From positions 62,001-126,000 of the forward strand of contig PDNA01000051.1 of the NCBI GenBank assembly GCA_002573605.1: a DNA stretch of 64,000 nt, written 5' to 3'. Under the pieces are notes generated by a model that saw nothing but the letters and a program-made list of their open reading frames with translations, ran no database searches and had not been told where the DNA came from. The translations under genes were made by a program, and so were the position numbers. Shown piece by piece: positions 33,710 to 45,770 of the stretch; the stretch's first letter is position 1, and the number at the start of each line of letters is the position of its first letter. Source of the stretch: Polytolypa hystricis UAMH7299 (lineage: Eukaryota; Ascomycota; Eurotiomycetes; Onygenales).

Positions 33710-35032
33710 AGGGAATGGGGCATCATCCTCCTTTTTTCCTCTCTTTCTTTTTGGCACACCGGATTTCAGCAACCCGGAAGTGCATTTTTAAAATTCCCCT
33801 TTTTTCTTGCCTCCGGCGCGTTTCATTGATATCCTCCTCCATGTACCCTTTTGTTTTCTCCTTGCGCGTTCGGTTTGTTTCTTTACAACGTAGTTCCATT
33901 TTTTTGGTTATGAATCCCCTCAATGATCATATTTCCAGCAAACCCTCCAACCAAGCCTTTATCTTGTAATGTTCAAGGGATAGCTTGCATGGGGGGATTG
34001 TTAGTTATGTTTATTTTTTTTCTTCATTGGGGGACTAGGGATTTTTTTTTTTTTTTTCCTTTTTGTGTTTTATATGTTGGGCGTTTCATGTTGCATAGAA
34101 TTGCTCGGAATCTTTTTTTTTTTTTTTTCGACTTGATTTTATACAGTTCTTCTTTTATCTCATTGAATTTTTTTTATATCCTGTAGCAGAATGTAGTCTA
34201 GGTAGACAGCGACAATTTTTTAACTACGATTTTTTGCTCAAACTATGCACGGGTTACATCCTATCAGGTCTAAAAAATGATAAGATGAAGAGGATAGGAA
34301 AATAGGAATGTTTTTGGTAAAACGTCGTATAACCGCCTGAGCAGGCGTATATGTATAGAATATAAGTATATGCACCTGTATAACACAACAAAAGAAACAA
34401 AAAAGACAAAAAAAAAACTCTATCGCATGCCTGTCCAGCTGTATAACAAATGAAGTTTCCATGGACAGAGCATAGGAAACAATGAAACTCAAGCAATAAA
34501 CCACAATTCGAATGAACAGCACACAGGAGGGGAAATATAAATGCAAACAACCCTTACAATAACCACATAAAATAAAAAACACAAAAGGGAAGAGAAAAAG
34601 GTTAAGAACACTGAGACAATGAATTTGACCTGCTGAAATTTATATTCTCAAGGAAAGTTAGATAGATCAATGAGACAGACAAAAGAAAAAGGAAAAAGGT
34701 GCCCTAGTAGGGTCTAGTGAGAATGGCTATGATCCGATGCAATGCACAAAGAAAAACAAAAATGGGAACAAGAGATTGGACAATAGACAAATAGAGTAAA
34801 AAATTCATGGTAGAGAAAAAAGAAATAACCCCTCTGGAATGCATATAGTCGGCTGATGTACATGTCGAGCCTAAATGGAAAATCAATAAGGAGCGCGAGG
34901 AAAACAAAAGGAGACGAAAGAAATGCGGCGCGAGCGAGTAGAACGTACGACTGTCGAGTCAAATTTCGGAGATAGAGAATCGAAACAAAGATAAGGGTTG
35001 GAAAAATTGAACGGTGGACTGGGATTTACTGG
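33710..35032. other. convergent intergenic region
   Basis: It lies between the 3' ends of the ERV46 and Caf120-like genes and is rich in T- and A-tracts (T runs at 34045-34060 and 34113-34130). No protein-like frame. Confidence 0.6.
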
Positions 35033-38000
35033 CTATTGATAGCTTTGGTTGTAGTTTGGTTGGTAATAAGGATTTGGCCGATATCCAGGTGGTGTTGGCG
35101 CTTGCTGCTGTCGACTTTGCGGAGTAGTTGGCTGAGGTAGCTGATACTGCTGATCACCGCCCCACTGTTGTGGGTGTGGCTGCGAGTGTGGCTGGGGCTG
35201 CTGAGGAATGTATCCATAACTGCCGTTGTGCTGGTGCGATGAATATGGTTGTTGGTTAGGATATGTATATGGGTAGTGTACTGACGGCGCATATTGATGC
35301 TGTGCCTGAGCATGGCGTTGCGCGATTGCTTGTTGCACCATATGCCCGCTTACCCCTTCCTTCATTGCCCTCCTTTCCCGCTCACGGGCATCTATGGCAT
35401 GCACTAGACCGGTGTCAGCGAGTTGTGGTGGTTGTTTCGAAGATTCGCTGGTGAGGTTGAAAAATGATGAACCGGTCACACGAGCGACATGCTCCTGTTC
35501 TCTGGCAGAGAGATGCGGCGACAGATCTGACTGACTTAGCATAACGCTTGCCCCGCGAGAGTGTGGACGGGGAGGAGTATCTCGGCCTGCCGATTGCTGT
35601 CGAACATATGTTGTCCAGTCCCCGGAAGCTGGCCTAGGTGGTGGAGTTGTACCTGACGGGCTTCGCCGGTGAGGGTACACTGGAGAGGTTACTCTGCTGG
35701 CCGATGCTCGTTGGTGGACAAATTGTTCAGGAGTCAGGCCAGAACTTGGCTGTCCACTGACCGCCATGCCGGGGTGCCATATCATACTCTTCCGACGGTC
35801 GTCCTGCTGAGGGGAGGCTCTGTCGCCTGCAGCGCCAGGGCTAATCTTTCCAAGAGACGCCTTTTTATCGTGCTGTCGAAGGGTGATCTCAGAAGGGTTC
35901 CGGTTATGAGTTAGCATGTTTAGGGTATCTGATGTGCTAGGGCGCCTCGTCGTAGGTGAGTAGACGTGCGTAGGCCCAAAGTCAACCAATGGAATCTCAG
36001 AACTTTCGGGCGCCATTGTATCTGCGTGTTGATAACGCGCATCCCCAATCACGACGTCATCTACTGTTGGGTTGGCAGCTCCAACGACTTTCATCACCCC
36101 CATCCGAGGTCGATACACTGATTTTGTTGATTTTTTCGACACGGACGACTTTCGGGAACTATCATAATCAGGCGACGCAACGGAGCTCTGATCGTACACG
36201 CTCTCCGTATCTTGAGTTGCCGCGCTTTGCGGTGGCGGGGGAGAATAATTGCGAGCAATAATCAGATCCAGCGCATCCAGATCAACCGTATTAATAAGGC
36301 TACCAGAGCTTGAGATCGTCTCAGGACTTCGGTCAGCAGAAGAATCAAATGTTTGCTGAGGCACCGGTTTTCGAGAGATAGATTTTCGGGTATCGAGAGA
36401 GCGAAGTTTTGGAGGGGAACGATCTTGAGAATAAAAATAAGAATTATTGGCGGCCAGCGTCGGGGTACGATTCGGATCACTTCTTGGGGAGCCATGAGGT
36501 TCGCCAACGGCATAGGGAGTGGTTGATGGATCAACTATATTCGACCTTTCAGGTGGGACCTTCCTGTCAGTAGATGTTATCATGCCACTATCAATTTCAC
36601 TCTCTACCCCTCTCTGACCTTGATCAACCGCCTGCCCGGATTTGTTCCCACTCCATGCTGCTGCCGCTCCTGCAGCTGCCATACCGTTCATCTTGTTCAT
36701 ATCTACCATCTGGGAAAGCGTTGCATGCGACATGCGATTCCCTGCTTTATGGAGCTCGGGAGAAGCCTGCGGCTTGGACAACGGCATTTGGCCTGGACTA
36801 TGCGAAAACGCCGGAGGGAAAGCCACTGGGGCTGGTGGTGGATTTGGCTGGAAACGTTGCACAATCTCTGGAGCTGGTGAGTGATGCGGAAGTTTAATGT
36901 CGCTGTCAGTACTGCTCCGATCTCCCTCCAGGTGGGAGCCGTAATTTCCGTTGTGCAGGTTGATTGCGTGGGGTGGCGGAGAAGGGGCGGGCTCTTCTTC
37001 CTCCACAAGATCTTTCTCAAAGGATGATCTCGATGGTGGTGTAGCTCGGCCCCGGTAATATCCATACCCTAGCCCAGTGGTCTCTGAAGCAGCTCGCCCG
37101 TGTGATTTAGCGGCAAATCGCCCGTCAGCTCTCGCCCCACGACCTTGCTGTTGCGAGAATACAGCATCGGTAGAATTATTATATTCGAGCCTGTCCGTAG
37201 AAGCAGTGGGCGTAACATCAAAGCGCAATGAAGTTCCAGCGCGGGCAGGAAGACTGCTTCGTTGGGCACCTCGTTTCCTAGAAACACTGCTTTCCCGGCT
37301 ATTGCTGTTCTTTAACATCCGCTGGTATGCTGCGTCTTTCATTTGTTTTCTCCACTCGCGCTCGTCCCAACTCTGGCTACCATTGGCGTGAATCAAACTT
37401 GCCACGTCAAGGATCTCTAAATATCCGGCGCTTCTTCGCTTCGGGAGAGCAAACATTAAGCTCTTGGTGCTTTGCGTATCTGCAATGAGACGGGTGGGGC
37501 GGCCATAGAGCCCGAATGTGTCGTATACTGGAATAAGCCATCGGAGCATCATTTCGAATCCTGACACCGCGGGGTGAATTTCAGGAAGGACAAAGACAAA
37601 GCCTTCTGAGGAGGTTTGAGGGTCAGAGTGGACCGTTATTTGGCCCTCCACCTTCACGAGGGTCGACTGATCTATCAAGGGCCGTGATTGTGGGTATAGC
37701 GCGTACGCAGAATATGCATCGGTTATCGTGGCAATGGGCTGGACTTTCTTTGTCTTCTTCGTCTCGTAAAACTTCACGTCTCCTTTTAACGTCGGAGTTA
37801 CTCGGTCATACGCAGACTTCTTCTTTTGCGCCTTTTGCATTTTCTGAAGTTGCTTTTCGTCCGGAGGTGTGATGACGCACCAGCAGCGTTTCCACGGCGT
37901 CCCTGGCCCAAACCTAACACGCACCCAGTCTTCATACTTGAATTTGGATCTCTCCAGTATGGCCCCGATATTGTTCAGCGATTTTCCTTTGCCTGCGATC

Positions 38001-38956
38001 AGTGCTCCAGTATACGACTCCTGCAGTAGCGTGTTTTCGAGAATAGAAAGCCGAATCCCAGCGGTCCACGTGGTTAGCGAATGGAGGGAATTGAAATGGA
38101 ATAGATACCGGTTCTTGCCCGCCGTAGATACGCTAAGGACGTTCTGCAAAGGCTGGCTCCCTTCATTTCGTGTGGGTAGAGTTTCAATCTGATTGACAGA
38201 TTAGCAAATCATGAAACTTGCACAAGCCTTCAAAAAGACGCGCGTTGGGTCTCCTTTTACCATTTTTATCGATGCATCCGCGAGGTTGATAAACGTAGGC
38301 GAAACATCACCCGGCGCTCCTGCTGCATCCAGTGCAGAGGCTTCCCACAGGGAAAGGACAGTACCGATCAATTGCGCAAAGCATTCCACCCATTGTCTAT
38401 CAGCAGCGGGTCGCCCCTCTAGGTCTAGTTAGTCTCCCCGTCTTTTAAAGAAAGGAACTAAGTGGTGCAGATGGGACATACGAGTATCCAAATCGTTCAA
38501 CTTTAAGAAATATCCTTCCTGATATAATTTGTTTGCATGGCTACTCAAATGGGTGAAGATTGGTTCCAACTCGGGGAGAGTGTCCAGAGTCAAATCCACC
38601 AACGGTGCCTGGGGGAGGAATACTGAATCGGGTCGTGTCTTGCCCTTCTTCCGCAATGTATGTGCTGGAGAGGCATTTGCGGGAGAGGGGACATGCTCCG
38701 GAGGCGGGGAGTCAGTTCCATTCTTCTGGAAGGCTAGCATGGAGGCGGCGGCTTGCGAAACGGAAGACTTTTGATTCGGCGACGAGGATGACGACCCATC
38801 ATTCTTCGAACTGTTCCCCGTGCGGGATCGTATGAACGAAAGCACTGAGAACACACAACGCACAGTCAGTTAGCCATGGCCAGCCATAAGCAGAAGAATG
38901 AAGGTTTAAAGTCCGGGGGGTCCGGATAACTACAACGTACCACGCGAGCGACCCAT
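35033..38956 (-). CDS. PH-domain protein, Caf120/Skg3-like
   Basis: Resembles fungal Caf120/Skg3 proteins, PH-domain proteins linked to the CCR4-NOT complex and the bud or hyphal cortex in yeast; role here is inferred. Four exons: 38956-38941, 38844-38482, 38418-38261, 38188-35033; 3693 nt, 1230 aa. Conserved N-terminal blocks are LDLTLDTLPELEPIFTHLSSH-like and WVECFAQLIGTVLSLWEA, then a PH-like module ending YLFHFNSLHSLTTWTAGIRL (about 195-225). A second PH-like region lies at about 262-385 (WKRCWCVITPP, GDVKFYETKKTKK). The remaining 800 residues are Ser/Pro-rich with a Gln-rich C-terminus, probably disordered. The first exon is only 16 nt (MGRSR). Confidence 0.85.
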
Positions 38957-41834
38957 GGTCGATAGAGAGTAAATGTAGGTCGATCAAACTTTCCAACAGA
39001 CAAGCAGCAAACAGAAGTGTTGAATATTCCGAGAACGAGAGGAGGGTTTATTCCTCGCTTCAAAAATTTCCGCGCCACGTAGTGCCTTTCTTTGTCCTAA
39101 AACTATGAGGTCACTTGGTCCTCGAAGCCTGCTTGAGCAGGGTAAAAATCAAGAGCAGCTGAGCAATCAACCATGTGCTTGATGGATTGGCGATGATGTC
39201 AGGTGATTGGAAGAAGGAAATACCTATGGAGGGATCAAGATTCCATGAGAAAGAAACAGAAGACCTCCGGATACAATGAAAGAAATGATCGAATGACTGA
39301 CAAAGGAAGAAGAAAGATAAACGAGAGGGATAGTTTTAAACGAGAGAGGGAGGAGCGAAAGTTAACAAGGACGTAAATGATGGTTGAGAAGGTGGGAGAA
39401 GGCAGAGAGATGTGACCATGGATACGTAGCGTTGGATGGATTCTTCACCCCAGAGCAAGCGAGGCGAGTTTGGTGCACTCTATTTCAGCTATGTAGCGAT
39501 GGATGGAACTAATTTCTTTGGGCTACTCTCAAATGTAATCATGGGAATCCTTCCTTCCACAGCGCTTCAGCTCCAACAACTACTAGCCAACCGCCAGAGG
39601 CCTACCTCCAAGGCTACAACGGTCGAGCTGCACACCTTGTCCTCATGAAACAGCTTGAAGAATGGTTCCCATGGTCCATGGTCCAGCGCGTAAATCTGTG
39701 GCTCGACGTTACTATTTCCGGGCATACTATTGCGAAAATTAGGTACCCGCCGGCAGTGCTACTATTTAAACATGTCTTACGTATGTGGGTGTCGAAATAT
39801 TTTAGCGCCAATGACGACGATGGCCTGATGAACCCGGAGAGATACGAGGTTGCATGCTTGCTCAATTGCGCACGGCAGATCGACCGCATTACTTATTGTC
39901 ATTGTTGATAATTCCTGCCAAAGGTCTCTGTCCTTTCTCAAACAGAATTGTAAATATGTCAAGAGACGGTTGATTTATCATCCAACGTAACCCCCGAGTC
40001 TCCGCCAGAATCCACACTTAAAAGTGGCCGGCTAGCGGCGAGTAAGTAGATCAGCCCCAAAAAATGGCGCTAACTGGTGAAGGCATCTGAGTCCAGACAA
40101 ATCAGATAGAATCGCCAAGTGCTTTCTTCTCTCTGTTCCCTGTTTATCGGAAATCCAAGCCTCAAAGATTTCCCAGATCGTTGGCCGTGAGGCGCAGTCG
40201 GATCAGAAGTTCTAGCTCAACTGTGACGTCGCGCTCATATGAAGATCACACAGTCGAGACTCGAGACACGTATAATTTTCCGATGCGTCTAGATATGTCG
40301 TGCTCACCACAAAAGTATCAACTTACAAGCACATTTTTTTAGCAAGTTAATCTCCTTCCTAACAAGCCGTAGTTAGTCGTTACGTGCCACAAGAAGCTGT
40401 GTAAGATGTACTGTACTCCAGAGGAGTGTGGACGACAAAGGCCGCCAAGGAAAGGCTGACGACTGTCTCGCTCATCCTGCAGCAGAAGGTCTCAGGGTAC
40501 GGAGTATTTATTCGCTGCTTCAATATGTGTGCTTGGCAAGATCTTCCAGAAACTTGAAACCAACTGTGAAAAGCTACGAAAAACGAAGGCCAAAAAAAAA
40601 AGAAAAAAGAAAAGAAAAGAGAAAGAAAATACCAAAGAACAAGTGAGCTAGCCGATCGCATCCGCGCGAGCTAGCCCTCATTTTAATAAAAGGCTGACAG
40701 ATTACAATTTTCCCCAACATCCTCGTACAACCAAAAGTCACTTATTAATGTTCCTTGCGGTCATCCAGAGCATTGCGGTCACACCGGCTGCTTTGTGAAT
40801 GTACCCTGTGCATCACCCGCTGTTGGTGGGGTTGGTGTTACTTGATAATGCAAGGAACAAATGCCCGCTGCCATTTGAACGGAGAGGCTGTTGGGGCGCA
40901 CACCTCGACCAACCAGGCGGGTTGGTTGGATTTTCTTGGTGTCGTGTGCCTCTTTTTTCTTTTCTTTTCCCGCCTGGGACAGCTTTGCTTTGGGAGAGTT
41001 TCCGTCGAAGTCATCCAACTTTGATGACCAACTTCAGAGTTAACACCAACTCGCTACTTGCTTCTCTATGTATGCGTAGGACTATATACCTGTCCGATCA
41101 CGTTATATTGACTGATGTTGAACTGAACATTCTCCTGAATCTACAATTCGTCGGCTATTACGTCTCATGGCGTTTTTGCCAGAGGACCTTTTCTCACATC
41201 TAAGCTTTACCATTTGCAGTCTTCGACAGCCGGCCAGAAAGAATTACATTGTGGCACTGACTTCAATGTTAACCATGTTATTTTCTCCGTACTGATGCAT
41301 TTTGACATGTCATCAGAGTTGCACTGCTGGGTGCGCCGAGAACCCACCAGAGAGAATTGGCCTGCTTTGAATCCAACCTCGGCGACATGGACTGGGGGGG
41401 TAGCAATATGAGGTGTCCAGGTCTTACCCAGTAGCTATGGACGTATTGTTAATTGGATAATTTATTTCGAAGAACGTTTGTCCCCTCGGGGGCTATTGGA
41501 GATTTTGTGGAACGGTATGAAAAGGGGTAAAACCTTAGGCCCCACCGAGACCAAGAATATGGTTGTTGCTATTCCACGACTCGAATTCCCGCTTCTCCCC
41601 ATTTCTGAAAGATGAATTTACGTCAGTGAATAGCAAGGTGGCTAGTGTCCAGGCGAGCACGATACTATTAGTTGATCTTGTGGATCCTGGCGCAGTTAAG
41701 CTTCGGCCCAAAAGGAGCAAAAGCTACCCTTAGGGTGTCCAATGTTGAACTCCTGGGTACGCCGAAGTTTGTCTTTGGTTCACCCGGCTGAGTTATCATA
41801 CTTATCATCCAGATGAGGTCAGATTCATTTGCCA
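38957..41834. other. gene-sparse intergenic region
   Basis: 2.9 kb. The left part, upstream of the Caf120-like gene, is purine-rich on the plus strand (39230-39420), which would be a pyrimidine-rich leader or promoter for that minus-strand gene. Two adjacent plus frames at 39436-39648 and 39645-39908 and several around 40.4-41.2 kb have no recognisable features. Confidence 0.5.
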
Positions 41835-42269
41835 ATGACAGGATTAGATACTGTGCAAATTCGATATCGCGTCAATGTTGAGATCATCGGTGAACGGGCA
41901 AGCGCCCCGATACCCTTTCTTTTCCCTCTTCTTTTCCCAGAAGCGCATAGCCTTTTCGTGGGTATAGCCGCCAGTGGGAAATTCAAGTCTCGATATGATC
42001 GAAGGGACACAAAGTATCAGTTTGCGTACTTGGAAGGCCACTTACTAACAGTATCTCCTACCATAGCCACCACCTACTGGAGGGATCACGGTCTCAGTCC
42101 GGAGGAAGCAAAACAAGCGAGTATCTCGGGTAAACCCACTCGCCCTGAAAGGCCACTAGGCGCGCAGGAACTTGATATCAAGCACGACAAGGAAGTGTTT
42201 GATCAGGACCCGCTATATGATACACAACTAATAAAAGCTATCGAACCCTGGAAAAATCCGATTACATAA
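41835..42269 (+). CDS. possible small spliced gene, unknown function
   Basis: Unrecognised. The frame is open from the ATG at 41835 to the TAA at 42267-42269 (144 aa if unspliced). Inside are strong intron signals: donor gtgaac at 41890, acceptor after a pyrimidine tract at 41940, donor gtatag at 41962, and a perfect TACTAAC branch sequence before the acceptor at 42066. Both possible introns (51 and 105 nt), and the combined 177-nt intron, keep the frame. The mature protein could therefore be 144, 127, 109, 92 or 85 aa. The C-terminal half, starting TTYWRDHGLSPEEAKQA, is charged and looks protein-like. An in-frame stop at 41820 limits a 5' extension unless spliced. Could be spurious. Confidence 0.4.
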   Translation: MTGLDTVQIRYRVNVEIIGERASAPIPFLFPLLFPEAHSLFVGIAASGKFKSRYDRRDTKYQFAYLEGHLLTVSPTIATTYWRDHGLSPEEAKQASISGKPTRPERPLGAQELDIKHDKEVFDQDPLYDTQLIKAIEPWKNPIT

Positions 42270-42913
42270 GGCGCGTCTAGCGCGTCAATTCGAGCGGCAT
42301 TTCCCATCAAAAACCAAAACACCACTCGCAACAAAGAACCGAACATCAAATTATACCCCCTTTTGCAGAAACTTCCCGCCATAGACAGCAAATATAGGTA
42401 TTGCACTAGTATATGTATATATGTATACACCTGCCAATCAAAGATGGCAAAGCTGGTTTTCTGTGCCTTTCAGCCCTGGGCGTTGATAGCAGCGGCGGGC
42501 ACCTTATACAGCATAGACACACACAGTGATTCTATGCACAATGATTCAACAGAAGAAGCAAGTCTTCTGTCTTCTGGTGTTTCCACTATCGCTTTTCTGT
42601 AATATCTACTCCTTTGTAGATGTGGAGGATATTAGTTATTGTTGTACTTTCTTTTCTGCTGGTAGATAGTTCTAGCGACACCCTGAGTGAATAGCAACAT
42701 GGCAACTCTTTGCTGATTGAACTTTTCATCTGGAATCTCGGCGACACAAAGTTGTCAAACTTATCCTCCTCTTATTTATTGACATAACCTCACCTCTCTC
42801 CCTCTCTCCTTTTCTTTCTCTCACACAACACACCCATTCTTGCTCAATCAGGGTGAGAATCTTTCAATACCTTACCTTTTCTATTACCTCTAGATGTCCT
42901 ATGCTCTAAGTTC
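42270..42913. other. intergenic, upstream of orphan gene
   Basis: Probably the promoter and leader of the next gene: pyrimidine-rich CT tracts at 42790-42825 precede its start. No gene seen. Confidence 0.5.
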
Positions 42914-44773
42914 ATGATGCTGAGCTCTACTTTCACATCATATGCTGATATCTACTACACTCAGCGGTATGGCGAGTCAGGCTATCCATCTCCCCCTGCA
43001 CCAGGACTTCGCCTAAGACACAAGACAAGCAACCTTCTTTATCACCTAGGGTCAAGCAGTGAGTTAGGTAATGGCAGCGAACTTAGCCTTTCTGAGCTCT
43101 TCGATGCGAAGCACGACGCCCCTTCCCGTCGCCGAAAGCCCTGTAAATTCGAACTTGTGTCTGACGATAGTGAAGACGAGGACGACGCGTCTAACCACAT
43201 GCCACGAAAGCCCAGCAAATTGAACCATGTATCCGACAACAGTGACGACGAATCCGACAGCGAGGAGGAAAAGCACACCCGAGCAACCAACGAAACCTCG
43301 AATCTGAGTCACGGCGCTGATGAGGGTTGGATGAACAACATTTTGGCCTGGCCAGCTAAACTTCGAAGTCGCGCGAAGCCAGGCTCCTACCGTCACCTTC
43401 TACTTCTCCTTCTGGAACACGAAGATGCACATGCAAAGACTCAGTACTATATGGGGCAATGGCTGGAGTTCCATTATCCAGGGCGTCTCAACAAGCACCT
43501 TCGCGGAGAAGCCACTTGGGCTACTTGGATGCAGGAAAAGGCTCAGTTGGTATCCGAGCTCAAGATCCTTCGCCAAATGACCGAGCCTTTACGCAGAGTG
43601 CCTAGGGAAATTCAAGTAGAGAACCTCAATCTGAGCAAGGAACAGGGCTCGGTCGACCAGTTGCTCGTTAAATTCGTCCGGAGATTCGAATCCAAAATGA
43701 TACAGTACGTCAGATCCAATGAGGAAAGTAAGTTACCGTGACAAGCTGCAGAGTTACAACTCCCAGTTTCCTTAGCCTCCCAGGCGGCTGACAATTTCAT
43801 CACAGGAGATGTAGCACCCCCGCTTCCTATTGGAGACCGGCATACAGCTCACATGAGCAGGAGATATGATATGATGGATTTTTGCAAAGCCTCGATGACG
43901 AAGCAGGAGTTCCCGAATATGGAACTTGACTTGACCGCCTTTGAACGGTACGATGAACAACACAAACGACTAGACCGTAGAAAGGCCAAAATCGCTACCG
44001 CCGTACCTGCTGCTTCGTCCGGGCTGACTCGCGATGGCAGCGATGCTGAGGATGCCCTCCACATGATGTTCTGCATCACACGTTGGCTCGGAAATGCTAG
44101 AGGTTACGTCGCTGCCCGGCTCTTTTGCAAGGTTGCCGAAAGGTTTTCGCCATGGGGTCCGGCGCCTATTATCTCCGACCTAAAATACACTCTGCTGCGC
44201 TCTCTATGCGATCCTGTGTTTCCTACCCGTGTCAAAAAGCCTGCCATTGAAAAAGAGCTTGACGAAAAATTCGGAACTGAGACAGGGGGTTGGCAGGATG
44301 TTCATAAGCTTGCAAGCCAGCATAGCAGTAAAAGATCTGTCAGGGAGGTCGATGTTACAAGTGAACATTGGGAAGCCATTCACAAGTGCCGAAAGTCGAA
44401 TATGTCCCTGCTGAGCGCTTCCTTAATCAAGAAGGAGGAATCCTACAGATCCCTGTTAGATTGGTTTGGGGAGGGAAGTGATCAAAGCGACACAGCTCCC
44501 CTAATGAAAGGCATCGATTTGAATCGTGGTGATAAACCAACCGAACCGGGACTGCTTCCCGCGCCCTCTCGCTGTCGTGGCCCTACTCCTCCTCCCATTA
44601 CAGTGCATGGCTTCACTCCGTTTCAACACCCTCAACCAATGGAAGCGCAGGAGCCAAAACAACATCTCAGTATCGAAGAACCAGAGTTAGCGGGTGCAAA
44701 GGAGGGGAAGGATAACGGCTTCGTTGAGGAGGTTAATCCCGCGGACGGAAGTAACGATGCTGCTTCCGAGTAA
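42914..44773 (+). CDS. hypothetical acidic protein
   Basis: Not recognised. Two exons, 42914-43727 and 43806-44773; 1782 nt, 593 aa. The intron has donor gtaagt and acceptor cacag and the phases match. An acidic segment at about 70-120 holds two related units, RRKPCKFELVSDDSEDEDD and RKPSKLNHVSDNSDDESD, so it arose by local duplication. The middle (LRSRAKPGSYRHLLLLLLEHEDAHAKTQ region) is probably helical. The C-terminal third is Pro/Glu-rich and disordered-looking. No signal peptide or membrane segment. The acid-basic pattern suggests a nuclear protein, but that is a guess. A spliced in-frame continuation lies just after its stop codon. Confidence 0.7.
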
Positions 44774-44943
44774 GGCAGCGAGACACCCCTGATTGCGAAG
44801 GTACGTTCCTTTATCTACCACAAGTAAGAAAGAGCTTGAAGGAGTGCTGACAGATACATATTCCCCTATAGCCCGAGGTATTCTCAAAGTCTGCCGCTTC
44901 ACGCCCCGCTTCACGCCCTGCTTCCCGGCCCGCCTCCCTTTGA
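44774..44943 (+). other. in-frame spliced extension after the stop codon
   Basis: After the TAA at 44771-44773 the same frame stays open for nine codons to a donor (AAG|gtacgt at 44801). A 71-nt intron with acceptor ctatag ends at 44871. The frame then continues for 23 codons with an ASRPASRPASRPAS repeat to a TGA at 44941-44943. It is either a 3' UTR intron or the old C-terminus cut off by a nonsense change. Confidence 0.5.
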
Positions 44944-45770
44944 ATCGGTAACGTATATGTGCTCGATGAGTGACTGGTCTTCACCTTCTTTCTAAGCGAA
45001 CCTTCCATTGAAGGATGACGAATAGCTTCTTTTGAGTTTGGATTCGAGAACAGCACTCGTGGACGAACAGCACCCACAGACTTTTGCATGAATTGGAGGC
45101 TGCTTTTTCTACCACATATTGGACCTTTTCTTTTTTTACCTTGTTCTATCCTGGGCTTTTCTTTTTTGCATATCAGTTTCTGGGACATTTTCAGAAACAA
45201 TCAATCCTTTGGGTATTCAAAAGGAAAAGGGGGAAAAAATAGAAAGGATAAGACCCCGATCCCCCTTTTTTTGATGCCCACAAATACCGAAAAAGTCTCT
45301 CTTAGTTTTTTGCAAACAGAATTATGTTCCCCCTTTCTTTTTCCTTTTCACGTCCAAATTTGATTGCAATCAACAGACCTAGCTGTGTTTTGAAATGTTT
45401 TTTTCTTCGTGTTTCCCAAATTGATATCAGAAACCGAAACATGCGATGAGATGTTCAGAATTTGTTTTCATGGTTTTTCTTTTACAGTTACCAGAAATGC
45501 CTGACATTTTGTGCGCTTAGAACCAGTTGTGAAAGCAAGCACAGGAAATAGAAAAAAAATTGAGATATTGAGATTTCGAATCCTTCTTCCCCCTTTCTTG
45601 AAATGTATTAAGTATAAAGGGGAAAAATGTGAAATAAAAAAGCCGGAAGATTATAAGGTAGGCTGAAAATATAAAAAGAAGAAGTTGATATCATAATCAT
45701 CAAGGAACATAGGGTATAGAATGGGACGGCGCATAAGACAGGTGCGCTTTTTTTCTCTCCTCCGCCATCC
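44944..45770. other. convergent intergenic region
   Basis: 3' flanks of the acidic orphan gene and of the TFIIIA-like gene. AT-rich with T-tracts; no gene seen. Confidence 0.6.
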
